Positions 12,800 to 24,000 of a stretch of DNA of 60,908 nucleotides are shown here, in pieces. Location: the NCBI RefSeq assembly GCF_000003815.2, contig NC_049980.1, positions 34,157,465 to 34,218,372 on the forward strand. The letters are read 5' to 3'. A model generated the notes under the pieces. That model was not told the DNA's origin. It searched no databases and saw nothing but the letters and a program-made list of their open reading frames with translations. Both the position numbers and the translations under genes were made by a program. Within the stretch, counting starts at the first letter, position 1; each line of letters opens with the position of its first letter. The stretch is from Branchiostoma floridae (Eukaryota > Chordata > Leptocardii > Amphioxiformes > Branchiostomatidae).

Positions 12800-14000
12800 T
12801 TTAAAGGTTACGAATCTTAACTTTAGCTGCAGCGTAGTTGACCGTGATGGAGAAAAGATCAAATAGCACGATGGTTTCAGAAGTCAGTGGTGTATACTTG
12901 TTGTTCCAATGTTCCATTAATTGGGACTTTTTAATGAGACTGTTCAGAGCAAGGTCATTAGACCACTTCAATGCAATGAACTAAGAAGTTGGAAATTATT
13001 GTACAAGGAGATAGTGGTGGACATTTAAGGCTGAAAAGTTGTAGACAGGAGTGAAACAAGGTGTCATCGAGAGAGTTCCATAATTTGGGGGAGTCGGCCC
13101 CGAAGAGGAACTAGATTTCTGTTGCCGGCTCCCCTCAGATTGTATCCAATCTGCGAAGTCGAATAAATTAAAAAAAAATGATAATTTGGCTGTCCGGGGA
13201 AAGAAACCTGCTGTAGAAGGACTTGGAAACCGGCAACTGAACAGTTTAGCGATGTGAATCTTGCTGCAGAAACTAAAGGACAATAAAAACAGGTCAATCG
13301 CCTGGATATTTCTAGAACCATGGGGTCATTGACTGCAGACGTTGGACCACGAATCTGAGATTTGTAAAGATTTTCATTAGTAAGAAACCCCAGTCGGCGT
13401 AATGAGACTGAGACGTCTCTACGTGGGGCACAGCGGGCAGCGCGTGGGCGCATAGAAAAGTCTAGTCGGGATGAAGACCCCTCCTACACCTGCTCGTCAC
13501 GTCAGATCAGTCTTAAGCATCTTTTACACCTGTTCGTGGAAGTAACGTTAGATCAATCGTTAAGCCCAACAGAAATGACTATTGAATTAAATCGAAAGTG
13601 TACGAACCCGAGAAATTGAAAATTAGAATGTTAAGCTTCACAATGAGATCAATTGCCATGTTTGTAGGGAGTGTTCCTACTATTTCAAGTTTTCTTTTTA
13701 TTACAACAAAAGGACACACAGTGCACAGTGATGCCGCACTCAAGCTAAATGGCTTATATTAACGGCACCACTGGACAAAACATGACACATGACATATGAA
13801 AACATGTAAACGGAACGTCTGGTGATGGTGTACAGAAACAGCGTCGAACAATTGAATAACAGCAATAGAAAATCAGCAACTGACATTGGTCATAATGGTG
13901 GAAATACTGGTAATGGATACTGGTAAATCAGTTGTGAAAACGTTTGGTTGTAAGTAGATATTGTTGATATACGGCAAGAATTTGAGTGTTGAGTATCTCA
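12800..14000. other. No gene seen
   Basis: I find no recognisable exon, RNA gene or clear repeat here. Two overlapping minus-strand frames at 12996-13453 have no family resemblance and no splice logic that I can defend. Confidence 0.5.
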
Positions 14001-14024
14001 AGTTAGCAGGTGTTTCTGTTTTTT

Positions 14025-14760
14025 AGTTGCTTGCACTTGTAGCATGTTTGTCAGCTTATAATGAGAAAAGATGTGCGAGGGCGTGTTTTCCCGTTAGTTC
14101 TGTGGTGCTTAATTGGATACTTGACAGGGAACATGAGAAACCCAGCGTGGCACCGATCCGTTCGTGCAAGCCTGCGAGGAGAACTCATATTAAAGGTCGT
14201 CCTTCGATTTCCAATAACAGCTGTTTCTGACATTTACTTCGTTGCACTTGTATTCTATGTTTGCCAGGTTATAATGAGGAAAAATGTTTTTCATGCAGGT
14301 CGGTGGTGCTTAATGGCGTACTTGACAGGGACGATGAGAATCCCAGGGTGGCACCGATCCACTTGTTCGCGCAAACATCGCGTAGAAGGTCATCCTTCTA
14401 TTTCCAATAACAGCTGTTTCTGACTTTCACTTCATTGCACTTGTAGAATGTTTGCCAGGTTTTAATGAGGAAAGAGGTCGGTGTTGTTTAATGGGGTACT
14501 TGACAAAGAACATTTAAATCCTAGCGTGTCACCAATCCACTCACTCGCGCAAACCTGCAAGTAGATCTCACGTTGAAGAATAAAGGTCAGTCATTAAGCC
14601 CAAGTCCATGGTTGATCTCCAAAACATGGAGATGAGCCAAGTGTTTGTCTTAGGTAGCTCTACTGTTTCCAATAACAGTCGTCTCTGTTTTTCACTTGCT
14701 GGAACTTGTCGGATGTTTACCAGACACTAATGAGGAAAGGTGTAGAAACGGTGTCATCCT
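14025..14760. repeat. Tandem repeat of about 200 bp, 3-4 diverged copies
   Basis: Units near 14025, 14240, 14440 and 14695 share GCACTTGTAG, ATGAGGAAA, GTACTTGACAGGGA, GTGGCACCGATCCA and TTTCCAATAACAGCTGTTTC in the same order. Open frames in this stretch follow the repeat. Confidence 0.85.
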
Positions 14761-14860
14761 TGACAAACGGGCTCCCAGAAAGTCACAAACCGCTTGCTTG
14801 TGCACAATGCCTCACGTACTTAGCATGAAAGTTCATCTGTGTTGGTAGAATACATTATAG

Positions 14861-15103
14861 AGAATTGCTAAACTTTCTTTCCAACACAAGAGCTCATCGG
14901 CCCACACTCAACAGAGACGGGGGGCGACATAGACTTTCTGATATTTATGACCCCCTCCTGCAAAAGTGTTGTCTTCCTGACGTCACTGCTGGAGTGAGAA
15001 AGGGTCATTCTGTGAACAAGGTCGACGGAGATCGACCGAAAGTTTAAGGGGTAAGTCCCTATATTATCTTTGTGTTGGAAAGAAAGTTTAGCAATTGTCT
15101 ATA
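14861..15103. mobile_element. TIR (foldback) element, about 240 bp
   Basis: The left arm GAATTGCTAAACTTTCTTTC CAACACAA is matched by TTGTGTTGGAAAGAAAGTTT AGCAATT at the right end. The interior is non-coding. The arm core AAACTTTNTTCCAACACAA and the flanking TGAAAGTTCATCTGTGTTGG also occur around the hairpin at 46055-46203, so the two belong to one family. Confidence 0.85.
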
Positions 15104-15861
15104 AAGCCTCACGTAGACAAAGCTAGCACACCTATTCGTGAACTCCAGTTATACACATTGACTCATGAAGACAACGTGCGGGTCCTGTCACGTTGGGTCT
15201 GGTTCATGTTTGCCTTCTCTGCTGGAGTCCTCACAAAATATCTCTCTTGCGTACTTCTCAGTCTGTCGGCACTTTATATTGGTACATTCGCAGGAAACGT
15301 GTCGGTTCAATCACGTTGATAATGCAATATATCTTCAATTGGAGTTTTTTCTGCTACAGACATCACGAAACATTTAGCTTTCTTCAGCATGTAGATAGAT
15401 TTTACGTTGGTTCATAATTCAGTTTTGAACTGTGGCAAACCAATAAAGCTATTTTGAAACCTGAATCTATGAGCAGCTCCCAGACACTTCACAAACAGTC
15501 GGTTTATTAATTTATACAGAGGTAACGTGTTCGTAACGTCACGTTGAATCCAGGAAGCCGTCACTCTTCCATCGGAGACTAACTCCCAAAACAAGCCACA
15601 AAGGGAAGTCTATCGTTTAGACTACGGATGTTGAAAAATGAGAAATCTCAGGCGTATATAATTATCGAAAGATTCATTCAAGTCAAGGTTCATAAACCTT
15701 AACTTTGATTTAAACAATATTGGGAATTTAGTATTCCTGCACCATGTACTCTTGTTCGTTATATTGTCTTATGTGTTTTTCTGTATACCTGATATCCATT
15801 CAAAAACATGGAAACTAGCATCCATCGGAATCAGCATCGAAGGCTTCATCTTGGACGATAT

Positions 15862-16020
15862 GACAGAATGAAAGACCTTTATTGTACAATTATGCTCAAA
15901 CATGCTAAGTACAGGTCATAGCGAAGAAACACAATTTCATCTACAGAGACTTCTATGTGCTGGTATGCACAGGTTCAACTTCTTCTCGCTTCTTAAGACA
16001 GTTGTGTTTACATATGGGCA
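15862..16020 (-). mobile_element. Retrotransposon 3' end
   Basis: The minus strand ends in TTGTACAATAAAGGTCTTTC ATTCTGTC. Closely similar 3' ends occur at 36410-36450 (minus) and 56650-56703 (plus), each finishing in CATTC repeats, as expected for CR1/L2-like LINE tails. Confidence 0.6.
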
Positions 16021-16379
16021 GGTGTAATCAATACTACAGGATTTATCTGGTTGCATAAGGAATATGAATTTCTTTATAAAGGTTACCCGGCATTTTATAA
16101 CCTATCCACACCGACATTGTAGTTGGTTCTTTGCTGCCGCTGCCATGGGGAACTACAAGGCCAAAAGGCAAGGTTAAGGTCGACTCTCGGCACTGAAAGC
16201 CTTTTGATGTCTCCCGTGGGAGTGTGCGTTGGAAGATAACCCCTGACCTCTGGGTGTCTGATGACGCAAATGCCTTCTCTGTGCAGCTTGAGTGGATTAC
16301 TTGGCCAATTCTCCAGTCTTTTATGATGGGAATCGATGTATGTAATCGAGATTTTCTTTGCAATCGCTCATTAAGATCA

Positions 16380-17090
16380 CCCAATAACAAGCCGCTATGG
16401 ACAGTTCCAAGAAACATTATTCCCAAGAAGTGAAGACGTTTTGCTTTCAGACCATCACTAGTCCGATTAGTACACCATGGATGGCACCCCGCAGTATTTC
16501 ATCTTCTCAGACACGGCTGCTTTGCTATGAAATTGATCACCTTGACCACCCAATAAGAAGCCGCTATGGACAACTCCAAGAAACCTTATTCTACGGTCCG
16601 GAGAAGTGAAGAGTTTTTGCTTTCAGACCAGCATCGGTCTGATAAGTGCACCATGGATGGCACCCCGCAGTATTTCATCACCTCAGGCACCTTGGCCTTG
16701 TTACAATTCTATTTCTCTGATAGATGCGAAGACACATCAGTCAATGTGCGTGCGTTTTTTTGCGATTTATGTTTATGTACAATATTTTTTATCGTCTGGG
16801 TCTGATCACTTCGGTTTTGTTACAAGTCTAATCTTCTGATGAACGACGAGAGAGGGGGGGTCCATCTTACATCAGTCAATGTTTGTGCGTCTCTGCGATC
16901 CACAATAAACAGTTAATGTACAATATTTTTTCATCGTATCGGTCTTGTCTTGTCACTTCGGTCTTGTTACAAGTCTATTCCTCTTATAGAGGCGAAGAGG
17001 AGAAATCCTTCTCACATCAATGTGTGTGCGTGCGTTTCTGCGATCCACAATAAACAGTTTGTGTACAATATTTTTATCGTCTAAGTCTGA
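16380..17090. repeat. Two adjacent tandem-repeat blocks (about 180 bp x2; about 140 bp x3)
   Basis: CAATAACAAGCCGCTATGGA and CACCATGGATGGCACCCCGC mark two copies at 16383-16550 and 16552-16690. CTGCGATCCACAATAAACAG and GTACAATATTTTT mark three copies between 16690 and 17085. Confidence 0.85.
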
Positions 17091-17254
17091 TCATTCCGCG
17101 CCCTGCAGCGATAGGTCAACAGACATTTAACCTGGTCCGTCTTGGCTTATACTGCGTAATGTCTGCCGCTGGATGGTAATGCTGTAATTTCTAATAATGG
17201 CTAGCAGAATTTAGGAACGTTAGAGTTGGTCACAAAAGTCAATCTATGGTGAGG

Positions 17255-17477
17255 GTTAGGGCGCGGTCACTTAGGTCGTGCAATCGCCGTACGATTTTGA
17301 TACCATAGGATTTTTTCGAGCAGGCCGTGACAGAACCAACCACCGACATGGATCCAAAACAGCCTTTTGTGTACCAAGATAATTGAACCTTGCATGAGAC
17401 ACGCATGATTGTCCTCCAAAATCCCCAAAGTTAGCAACCCTACGGCGATCTCACGACCTATGTGACCGCGCCCTAAC
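17255..17477. mobile_element. TIR element, 223 bp
   Basis: The left end GTTAGGGCGCGGTCACTTAG GTCGTG and the right end CACGACCTATGTGACCGCGC CCTAAC are inverted copies. A second inner pair reads CGCCGTA and TACGGCG. There is no coding capacity, and the target duplication is not clear. Confidence 0.88.
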
Positions 17478-17519
17478 ATTTCTTCTCTGAACTGTGCGGG
17501 ACGTTACAACCCTGTGGTG

Positions 17520-18506
17520 GCCGGACTATCCCAGTAAATTATCCTCCCTACAGCCAGGACTATCCCAGTAAACTATCCTCCCTACAGCCAGGACTATCCC
17601 AATAAACTATCCTCCCTACAGCCAGGACTATCCCAGTAAACTATCCTCCCTATAGCCAGGACTATCCCAGTAAACTATCCTCCCTACAGCCAGGACTATC
17701 CCAGTAAACTATCCTCCCTACAGCCAGGACTATCCCAGTAAACTATCCTCCCTACAGCCAGGACTATCCCAGTAAACTATCCTCCCTACAGCCAGGACTA
17801 TCCCAGTAAACTATCCTCCCTATAGCCAGGACTATCCCAGTAAACTATCCTCCCTATAGCCAGGACTATCCCAGTAAACTATCCTCCCTATAGCCAGGAC
17901 TATCCCAGTAAACTATCCTCCCTATAGCCAGGACTATCCCAGTAAACTATCCTCCCTATAGCCAGGACTATCCCAGTAAACTATCCTCCCTATAGCCAGG
18001 ACTATCCCAGTAAACTATCCTCCCTATGGCCAGGACTATCCCAGTAAACTATCCTTCCTATAGCCAGGACTATCCCAGTAAACTATCCTCCCTACAGCCA
18101 GGACTATCCCAGTAAACTATCCTCCCTATAGCCAGGACTATCCCAGTAAACTATCCTCCCTATAGCCAGGACTATCCCAGTAAACTATCCTCCCTATAGC
18201 CAGGACTATCCCAGTAAACTATCCTCCCTATAGCCAGGACTATCCCAGTAAACTATCCTCCCTATAGCCAGGACTATCCTAGTAAACTTCCTCCCTATAG
18301 CCAGGACTATCCCAGTAAACTATCCTCCCTATAGCCAGGACTATCCCAGTAAACTATCCTCCCTATAGCCAGGACTATCCCAGTAAACTATCCTCCCTAT
18401 AGCCAGGACTATCCCAGTAAACTATCCTCCCTATAGCCAGGACTATCCCTGTAAACTATCCTCCCTACAGCCAGGACTATCCCAGTAAACTATCCTCCCT
18501 ATAGCC
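17520..18506. repeat. 34-bp minisatellite, about 29 copies
   Basis: The unit is CCAGGACTATCCCAGTAAAC plus TATCCTCCCTATAG, nearly invariant. Single units embedded in a longer repeat recur at about 18845-18905 and 19205-19260 (CTCCCTATATCCAGC, TTTCCCTATAGTCAGC), each followed by a TAGNCTGGTNGGGA segment. This suggests that the array grew from one unit of that repeat. Confidence 0.97.
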
Positions 18507-20160
18507 AGCATAGTTAGGCTGGTAGGGACTATTGTGTGATGCACGATACGCTTTGAAAATGAGTTGTTAGCATCCAACAGGCTTTTTTTTTATTCTGTTT
18601 TCTTTAGCCAGGGTGACCCAACTCAGTGTAAGTAAGTCACTGCTTTACAGTGGGGCCCTGGATTACACAAAGTACATGTCATATCAACAATACATAACAT
18701 ACAAATAATATATACAACAGACCGTTATCCATAATCATTCCAAGGGGGCTATGACTGGTAGAATTATGGATAGAATAATTAGACAGAACTTTCAGTCAGC
18801 TGAAAAGGTAACATTTCCCTGAACCAAGCGGTTGGTAACCTAACAAATTGTCCTCCCTATATCCAGCATGCTTAGCCTGGTGGGGACTAAAGTGTGATCC
18901 ACGATGCCAGCTATCCCTGCCTGGGCCCCAACGCTCTGTTGCGCTGCTCCAATCCAAGTAACGCTGAGGTAGCTGAGCCACATTGGAGCTGTCTTTGGGA
19001 AGTCATGAAGATGATAAAACTTCGGGAGGCTGCTTACTTCTAGTAGCCGCGTATTACGAATCTTCTAGAGGGCGCTTATGATATAGTTAAGGAATACATA
19101 TTTCTGCATGTTCTATTCTCACAGATGTACATACAACACCCCTTTATTTGAACAATTGACAAGGAGAACTGCGAAAATGAAATTCTATGGTGGCCAAACG
19201 TGTACTAAATCCTAGTAAATTATTTTCCCTATAGTCAGCGCAGGTAGTCTGGTAGAGAATACGCTTACAATGGGAAATGTTACCCTCACCACGGACTATC
19301 TCTTCTGGCCATTGAGCCGATCCTGAAAACCCGCCCCTTGTTCGATCATGTTTTATCTCTAACATGTCTGTCAAAAACAGCGGACAGAACTGGTCGCCAC
19401 CGCTTCTTACCCGATAATACCGACTGACATCGGTTTAGCTTTTTTGGGCCCTGAAATCCTCTCAGAACTGGCTGAGTACGTAATGCTATGTAGTGGTTCT
19501 CCCTCCCAAACAACTATGCTCGGTGGATATAGTCTTCAACAAAGAATAGCATATATAGTATTTTTCTTTGGCCATTTCTGTCCCACTGGGGCTGTTTTTG
19601 ACAGAGGTGTTCGAAACAGAATAGCGATTTCTACCTGGTTCTATCTGTTCTATTTGGCGTTCTTTAACAATTGCAAAATCCTAATAACGTTATCCATAAC
19701 TCCTCTGGAATTTTTGGCCGATGTTACCGTATCCATACTGTTCAGAAAGGCCTGGTGGAGGCTATCCCGTAGTACGAATTCCCTTGTATGGTCCCAGACA
19801 GATGTCATTCTATCATGTCTATGGTACACTGTGATTCATAAAACGCTAACGTCACCCCTAGAACAAAGTGTTTTTGGATATCGATCCCCCTCCTCGTATT
19901 GAGAGAATATTTGCACAAAAAACATCCCTGTTGTTTTGTCTTTGAAGGCGTTGAAATCACAAAGCAGTTACACAAACCGGTAAGAAGAGTGCGTGGGCTC
20001 GCCTCGGGTGTAACGTGGCTGTGCGTAAACGGAATAACAAATTGCAACACTTAATTATGGGACTTGTAACAAATTTGTTGCGCGGGAGGTGTTGACGCGC
20101 GATGACAAAATAGCCCCGAGATAGGGATGACGCGGTTCATCAAATTACAAGCCACGCCGT
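18507..20160. other. Intergenic, three diverged repeat copies, unassigned ORF
   Basis: This holds the diverged copies linked to the 34-bp array. A plus-strand frame at 19444-19902 (152 codons) shows hydrophobic stretches but no motif, splice site or start context that I can defend. I regard it as chance until expression is shown. Confidence 0.4.
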
Positions 20161-20268
20161 CTGTGATTGGCTGAGAGATCTGGTGGGATGATTGGCAGGT
20201 CCATGGAACGATCCGTTTTATGAGTGGGCGGAACGGTTAAAAGAGCCTGCAGCCCGGGGTCGGCATCA
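20160..20268 (+). promoter_or_regulatory. Probable core promoter of the Ras-like gene
   Basis: Two inverted CCAAT boxes (ATTGG at 20166 and 20191) are followed by a GC box (GGGCGG near 20226) and a TATA-like TTAAAAG at about 20238. An initiator-like ATCAGAC lies about 30 bp further on (A at about 20268). The spacing fits a TATA-type promoter. The assignment rests on these motifs and on the splice donor just downstream. Confidence 0.5.
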
Positions 20269-20295
20269 GACGGACCTTGTTTGTCAGACAGAGTG
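20268..20295 (+). other. Putative non-coding exon 1 of the Ras-like gene
   Basis: A strong donor, GAGTG|GTAAGTGCG, lies just after the putative initiator. The first coding exon opens with a good acceptor (TCTCCTCCTCCCGTGCAG at 20836-20853) and has 29 bases before the ATG. A short untranslated first exon is therefore needed, and this is the best candidate. The start site is approximate. Confidence 0.45.
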
Positions 20296-20853
20296 GTAAG
20301 TGCGCTTCTCTGCTTTTCTGCTGGTTAGGGGCGCGGGCGCGCTAGTGTTCGTGTTCAAGCATTCAGTTCTTGGTATGCTTTGCATGTTTTGTTTTTGCGA
20401 TATATTCGAAGCATTGCGTTCTTGTTTTCATTCCAAAATCAGCAAGAAAATGCTTGCTACACTTTCGGTAATACTGCTTCATAGTTGAGCTTTCTAGCAT
20501 TAGCTGGACTTTTCTGGCAGTAGGCCCGCTATGTTAGCGCCCGCCCTTCTGTGCAGGGGCCGGTGTGATCTTGGCGTTGGTTCGCGGTGGTTAAGACTTT
20601 ATCGCTGTAGCCTTGGTACTGGAGTCTGTCTCATCTCTGTGACATTTAGAGACATTTCCATGCGGCACCACCCACACAGAGCCTGGTGTTAAAGCTCTAA
20701 ACACCGCAGGGCCTGCACAGTAGGCTGGCTGGGTGTCTCAGGTACGGGTCTAGGGCAGGCAAACATTTCCTGATCAATGTTTAGACATGGTTACAAAGAT
20801 GCATCCAGGCCAGTTCACTTTGTCTAACGATCTTTTCTCCTCCTCCCGTGCAG

Positions 20854-21036
20854 ATATTTTTCTCCAAGCCGTACGACTGGAAATGCGCGGACCGATGAAG
20901 CAGGTACGCCTGGTTGTGCTGGGTGCCGGCGGGGTGGGGAAGAGCTCGCTGGTCAGCCAGTTCATGCGGGGCGTCTTCAACACCTTCTACGAGCCCACCG
21001 TGGAGGAATGCTACCGACACTTCCTGCATCTCCCTG
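20854..21036 (+). CDS. Ras-like gene, exon 2 (first coding exon, ATG at 20883)
   Basis: The acceptor CCGTGCAG ends at 20853 after a pyrimidine tract. The donor CCCTG|GTGAGT follows 21036. The exon carries 29 nt of leader and codons 1-51 plus 1 nt, including the P-loop and switch I. The frame is open upstream to 20787, but that part precedes the acceptor. Confidence 0.88.
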
Positions 21037-24000
21037 GTGAGTTTTTGTCATATTCTAAAAAGTAGCGCTATAGTGTTGGAGGCTACACATAGTAGCCAAT
21101 GGACAGTTTACCATTGGAGCTTCCCGGAGTGCTGAATAGCCGGCTGTTGTTGTGGACCTTCAATCGGTCACTCCACAGCATTGTAATACATAGGGACATG
21201 GTATAGACACCGCTCCACCGAAGCTCGGTTTGGCATAAGGACTTTCCTTAGTGCTGAACACCTGGCTGTTGTGCACCGTGTTTTAACCTGTTGAAAACTG
21301 CTAGTACAGAAGCGTTGTTAGCACTAGGTAGGGTTTTTGCAGCCCCTTAGCTCGCAGATACAAATGTGAGATCACTACAAAAGCTTTGGAAATTGTCCGT
21401 AAGGTACGAGCGAAGTGGGGCGTTGTACACTAGGCGGACACTTGTTGATGTAAGCACAGTGTAAACCAAAGCAACAATGCTTCACCTGCCAGTGGCTTCA
21501 TACGCATGCTGAAATGAAACTCGGGCGAAAGCGCATGATATGATCCGATTCTAACATGTGGCTATGAATAAGTCCATCGGTAACTACCGAACTGTAAAAG
21601 AACAGTAGCTCTGAAGCCTGCTTTAGACAGCTCAGCGGGAGGCGCGATACTGTGTATAGCATGCCGGTGTAAACCGGTCTTTTATCAGAAAACAGAAGTG
21701 GAACTCTGATTCTATCCCCATAAAAGGCCTCCACAGGAAAATCACTCTGTGCTTCGGTGGGGTAATGTAAATATACAACCACATGCACAGCAAGAAATGC
21801 TTGCGCAAGTACCCCCGCCGACTTCTGAGAGATGGCGTCTGACTGTTTGGAGACGCAAAGATGATATTTGCAGACGGATGAGGAGGAAACTTAAGATTTA
21901 GCCGGGTTGTTAATCCTACTGGCGTCCAGACGGCGCTCGGGGACGTTTTCGTCTGCTCGGTACTTTGTCTGAACCGCGATAACGTCAGTGTAACATTTAC
22001 CTACAGAAGAACAAATGCATTTCACAAAAAAAATGTTTTATCCCGAGATTGGTTTTATTCCTATCCAAACAAGCGCGGTCCTTTTTTCTCCATCGTTTGA
22101 CGCAAAACCGTTTGATTTATGCAGTAAAAGTCAAGGGCAGCAAGTGCCGAGATTCTAGCACAGGCGGCTAGAAGTAGGAGCTGCTGTAAAAGTTGGCAAT
22201 GAAATGGTTTTCTCCTGAATTGTACCACGCGATAGTTTGCAGACATGTACAGATCAGTATGGGTGTACAGCAGCACTCGTGCTATGAGCTCCACCAGGCA
22301 AGAAAGCACGTCTTGTCGAGACAACATGTAAACTGAACCCCCTATTGTCTCGCTGCTGCCGATAGAGACATAATCGCCGTTCTCCTGAAACTAGGGCGGG
22401 AAATCCACGGCAGCAGCCGCCGGGCCTTCAGGCTGAAGCCTCCGTAAGACGGCTTCGCCCTCGGCTCAGGCTAGGCCTGGTCTTGGAATCGGGCCATTCT
22501 TTGAAGGTCCATTGCATTTATCAAAGCTAGATTAATAGGAAGGCTAAATTGGAGGTGGGAAGCAGAATAGGTGTCCTTGTGTATGTTAATCTCTCCATCT
22601 AGGTGTCCTCGTGTATGGTAATCTCTCCTCTTTCTGAGAAATGCAATTTGGCGATGGTTTTCTTTAGAACATAGCAGCCATAGCTACTATTTAACTACCC
22701 ATACCCGGCACACAGTAGATTGGAAAAAAAGAACCATTATCATTACTGTCATCGGCGTACTTTTGAAACGTTGAAAGTGTGTAGATAATGGTCATTTCTG
22801 TCATCGTGTCAAATTGAAAGCTTAGAGAGTCCTTTTCATAAAAATTTTTCTTCGCAGTCAAAGGCAGCGTTCTGCAAACTACAGTCTGAAGAACTGAGCG
22901 ATAACACATATATCTACTCGTGTGTAGACTCGCTCAAGTGGGAATTTCAAATGGAGTGTTGAAAGTGCTGCAATCTCTCAGACAAAAAATCACTTGGAGC
23001 TGAAAGTCGTGTCTGAGAGTCGTCTGAGAGTATTACAGCCCATTGCAGAGGCGTAGGTAATACGCTGCCATTACTGATTGTTAAAGTGCTAAATGCTTCA
23101 TCCTTGTAATAACCCTGAGTTGGAGTCTGATTAACCCTACGCGATTCCCACACAATAACCTTACACTTAAGTCTCAACCTTTGGGAGTTAAGCAGGAAAG
23201 TTACTTCGCGGATTTGAGTAGAGGTCGCCCCCTACATTGTATAACAACCATTCACTCTGTATTACCACTCTGTATAACACGACAAACCATATGGGAGGTC
23301 CACATCGCAGATTCGGTGCCAAGTTAGTATGTACTTTGCACGGTGGTTATTTGCTGCTATCGTGAATGGTTTAGCGGCTCATAACATGATACAGAGATCA
23401 TAGCTCTCATTATATTATAGAAATCTCTCAGTAACAAGTGTTTCGCGAAGGAACACACCCCACAATCTATCAAAACCAACATTCATCGTTATCTCATGGT
23501 GCGAATAGAAGTACCCATACACCAACTCTGTTCAGTGCCCAGAAGTGGTCTCATTGGTAGCATTGCTTTGCCCGGGCGACCTCGTTTAGCAAAATGTATT
23601 CCATTGAAGACAGGCGTTTCTGATGGTTGAAGAGCCTGACCTTTACAAGTCATTATAAAAGCGACTGAAGCCCTTTGTGGAGCACTAATTGTCTTGACGT
23701 CTGGCCTTCTACCCTGACGAGAAGCGCGCTCATCTTAGAAAGGAGTCTGATCTGAGGCTCGTGTTTTAATACCCGTACAAATCAGTGCATCGAGCGCGAG
23801 TGGGCGTGGGTGGGCAATTATCTCTCCACGGAGGCATCTGAGAATCCAGCCACCACTTCAGACATCAAGACAGGCAACACAAGTCCTTTCAGTCCTTTCA
23901 GATATGTTCATAAACTGAGAGAATTCCCGCGGTGTCATTCCCTTTGGAAGAAACTGATTTTAAACGCGCTTTCATGGTTTAAGATTGCAAAAAAGACGTC

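Noticed and set aside
13064-13453. 129-codon minus-strand ORF
   Set aside because: No family resemblance, an overlapping competing frame, and no convincing splice signals.
17520-18506. CRISPR-like regular array
   Set aside because: Units abut with no unique spacers, there are no cas genes, and the sequence is animal nuclear DNA. It is a minisatellite.
19444-19902. 152-codon ORF with hydrophobic stretches upstream of the Ras-like gene
   Set aside because: No recognised domain, no acceptor or donor logic, and it lies among diverged non-coding repeats; chance ORF most likely.
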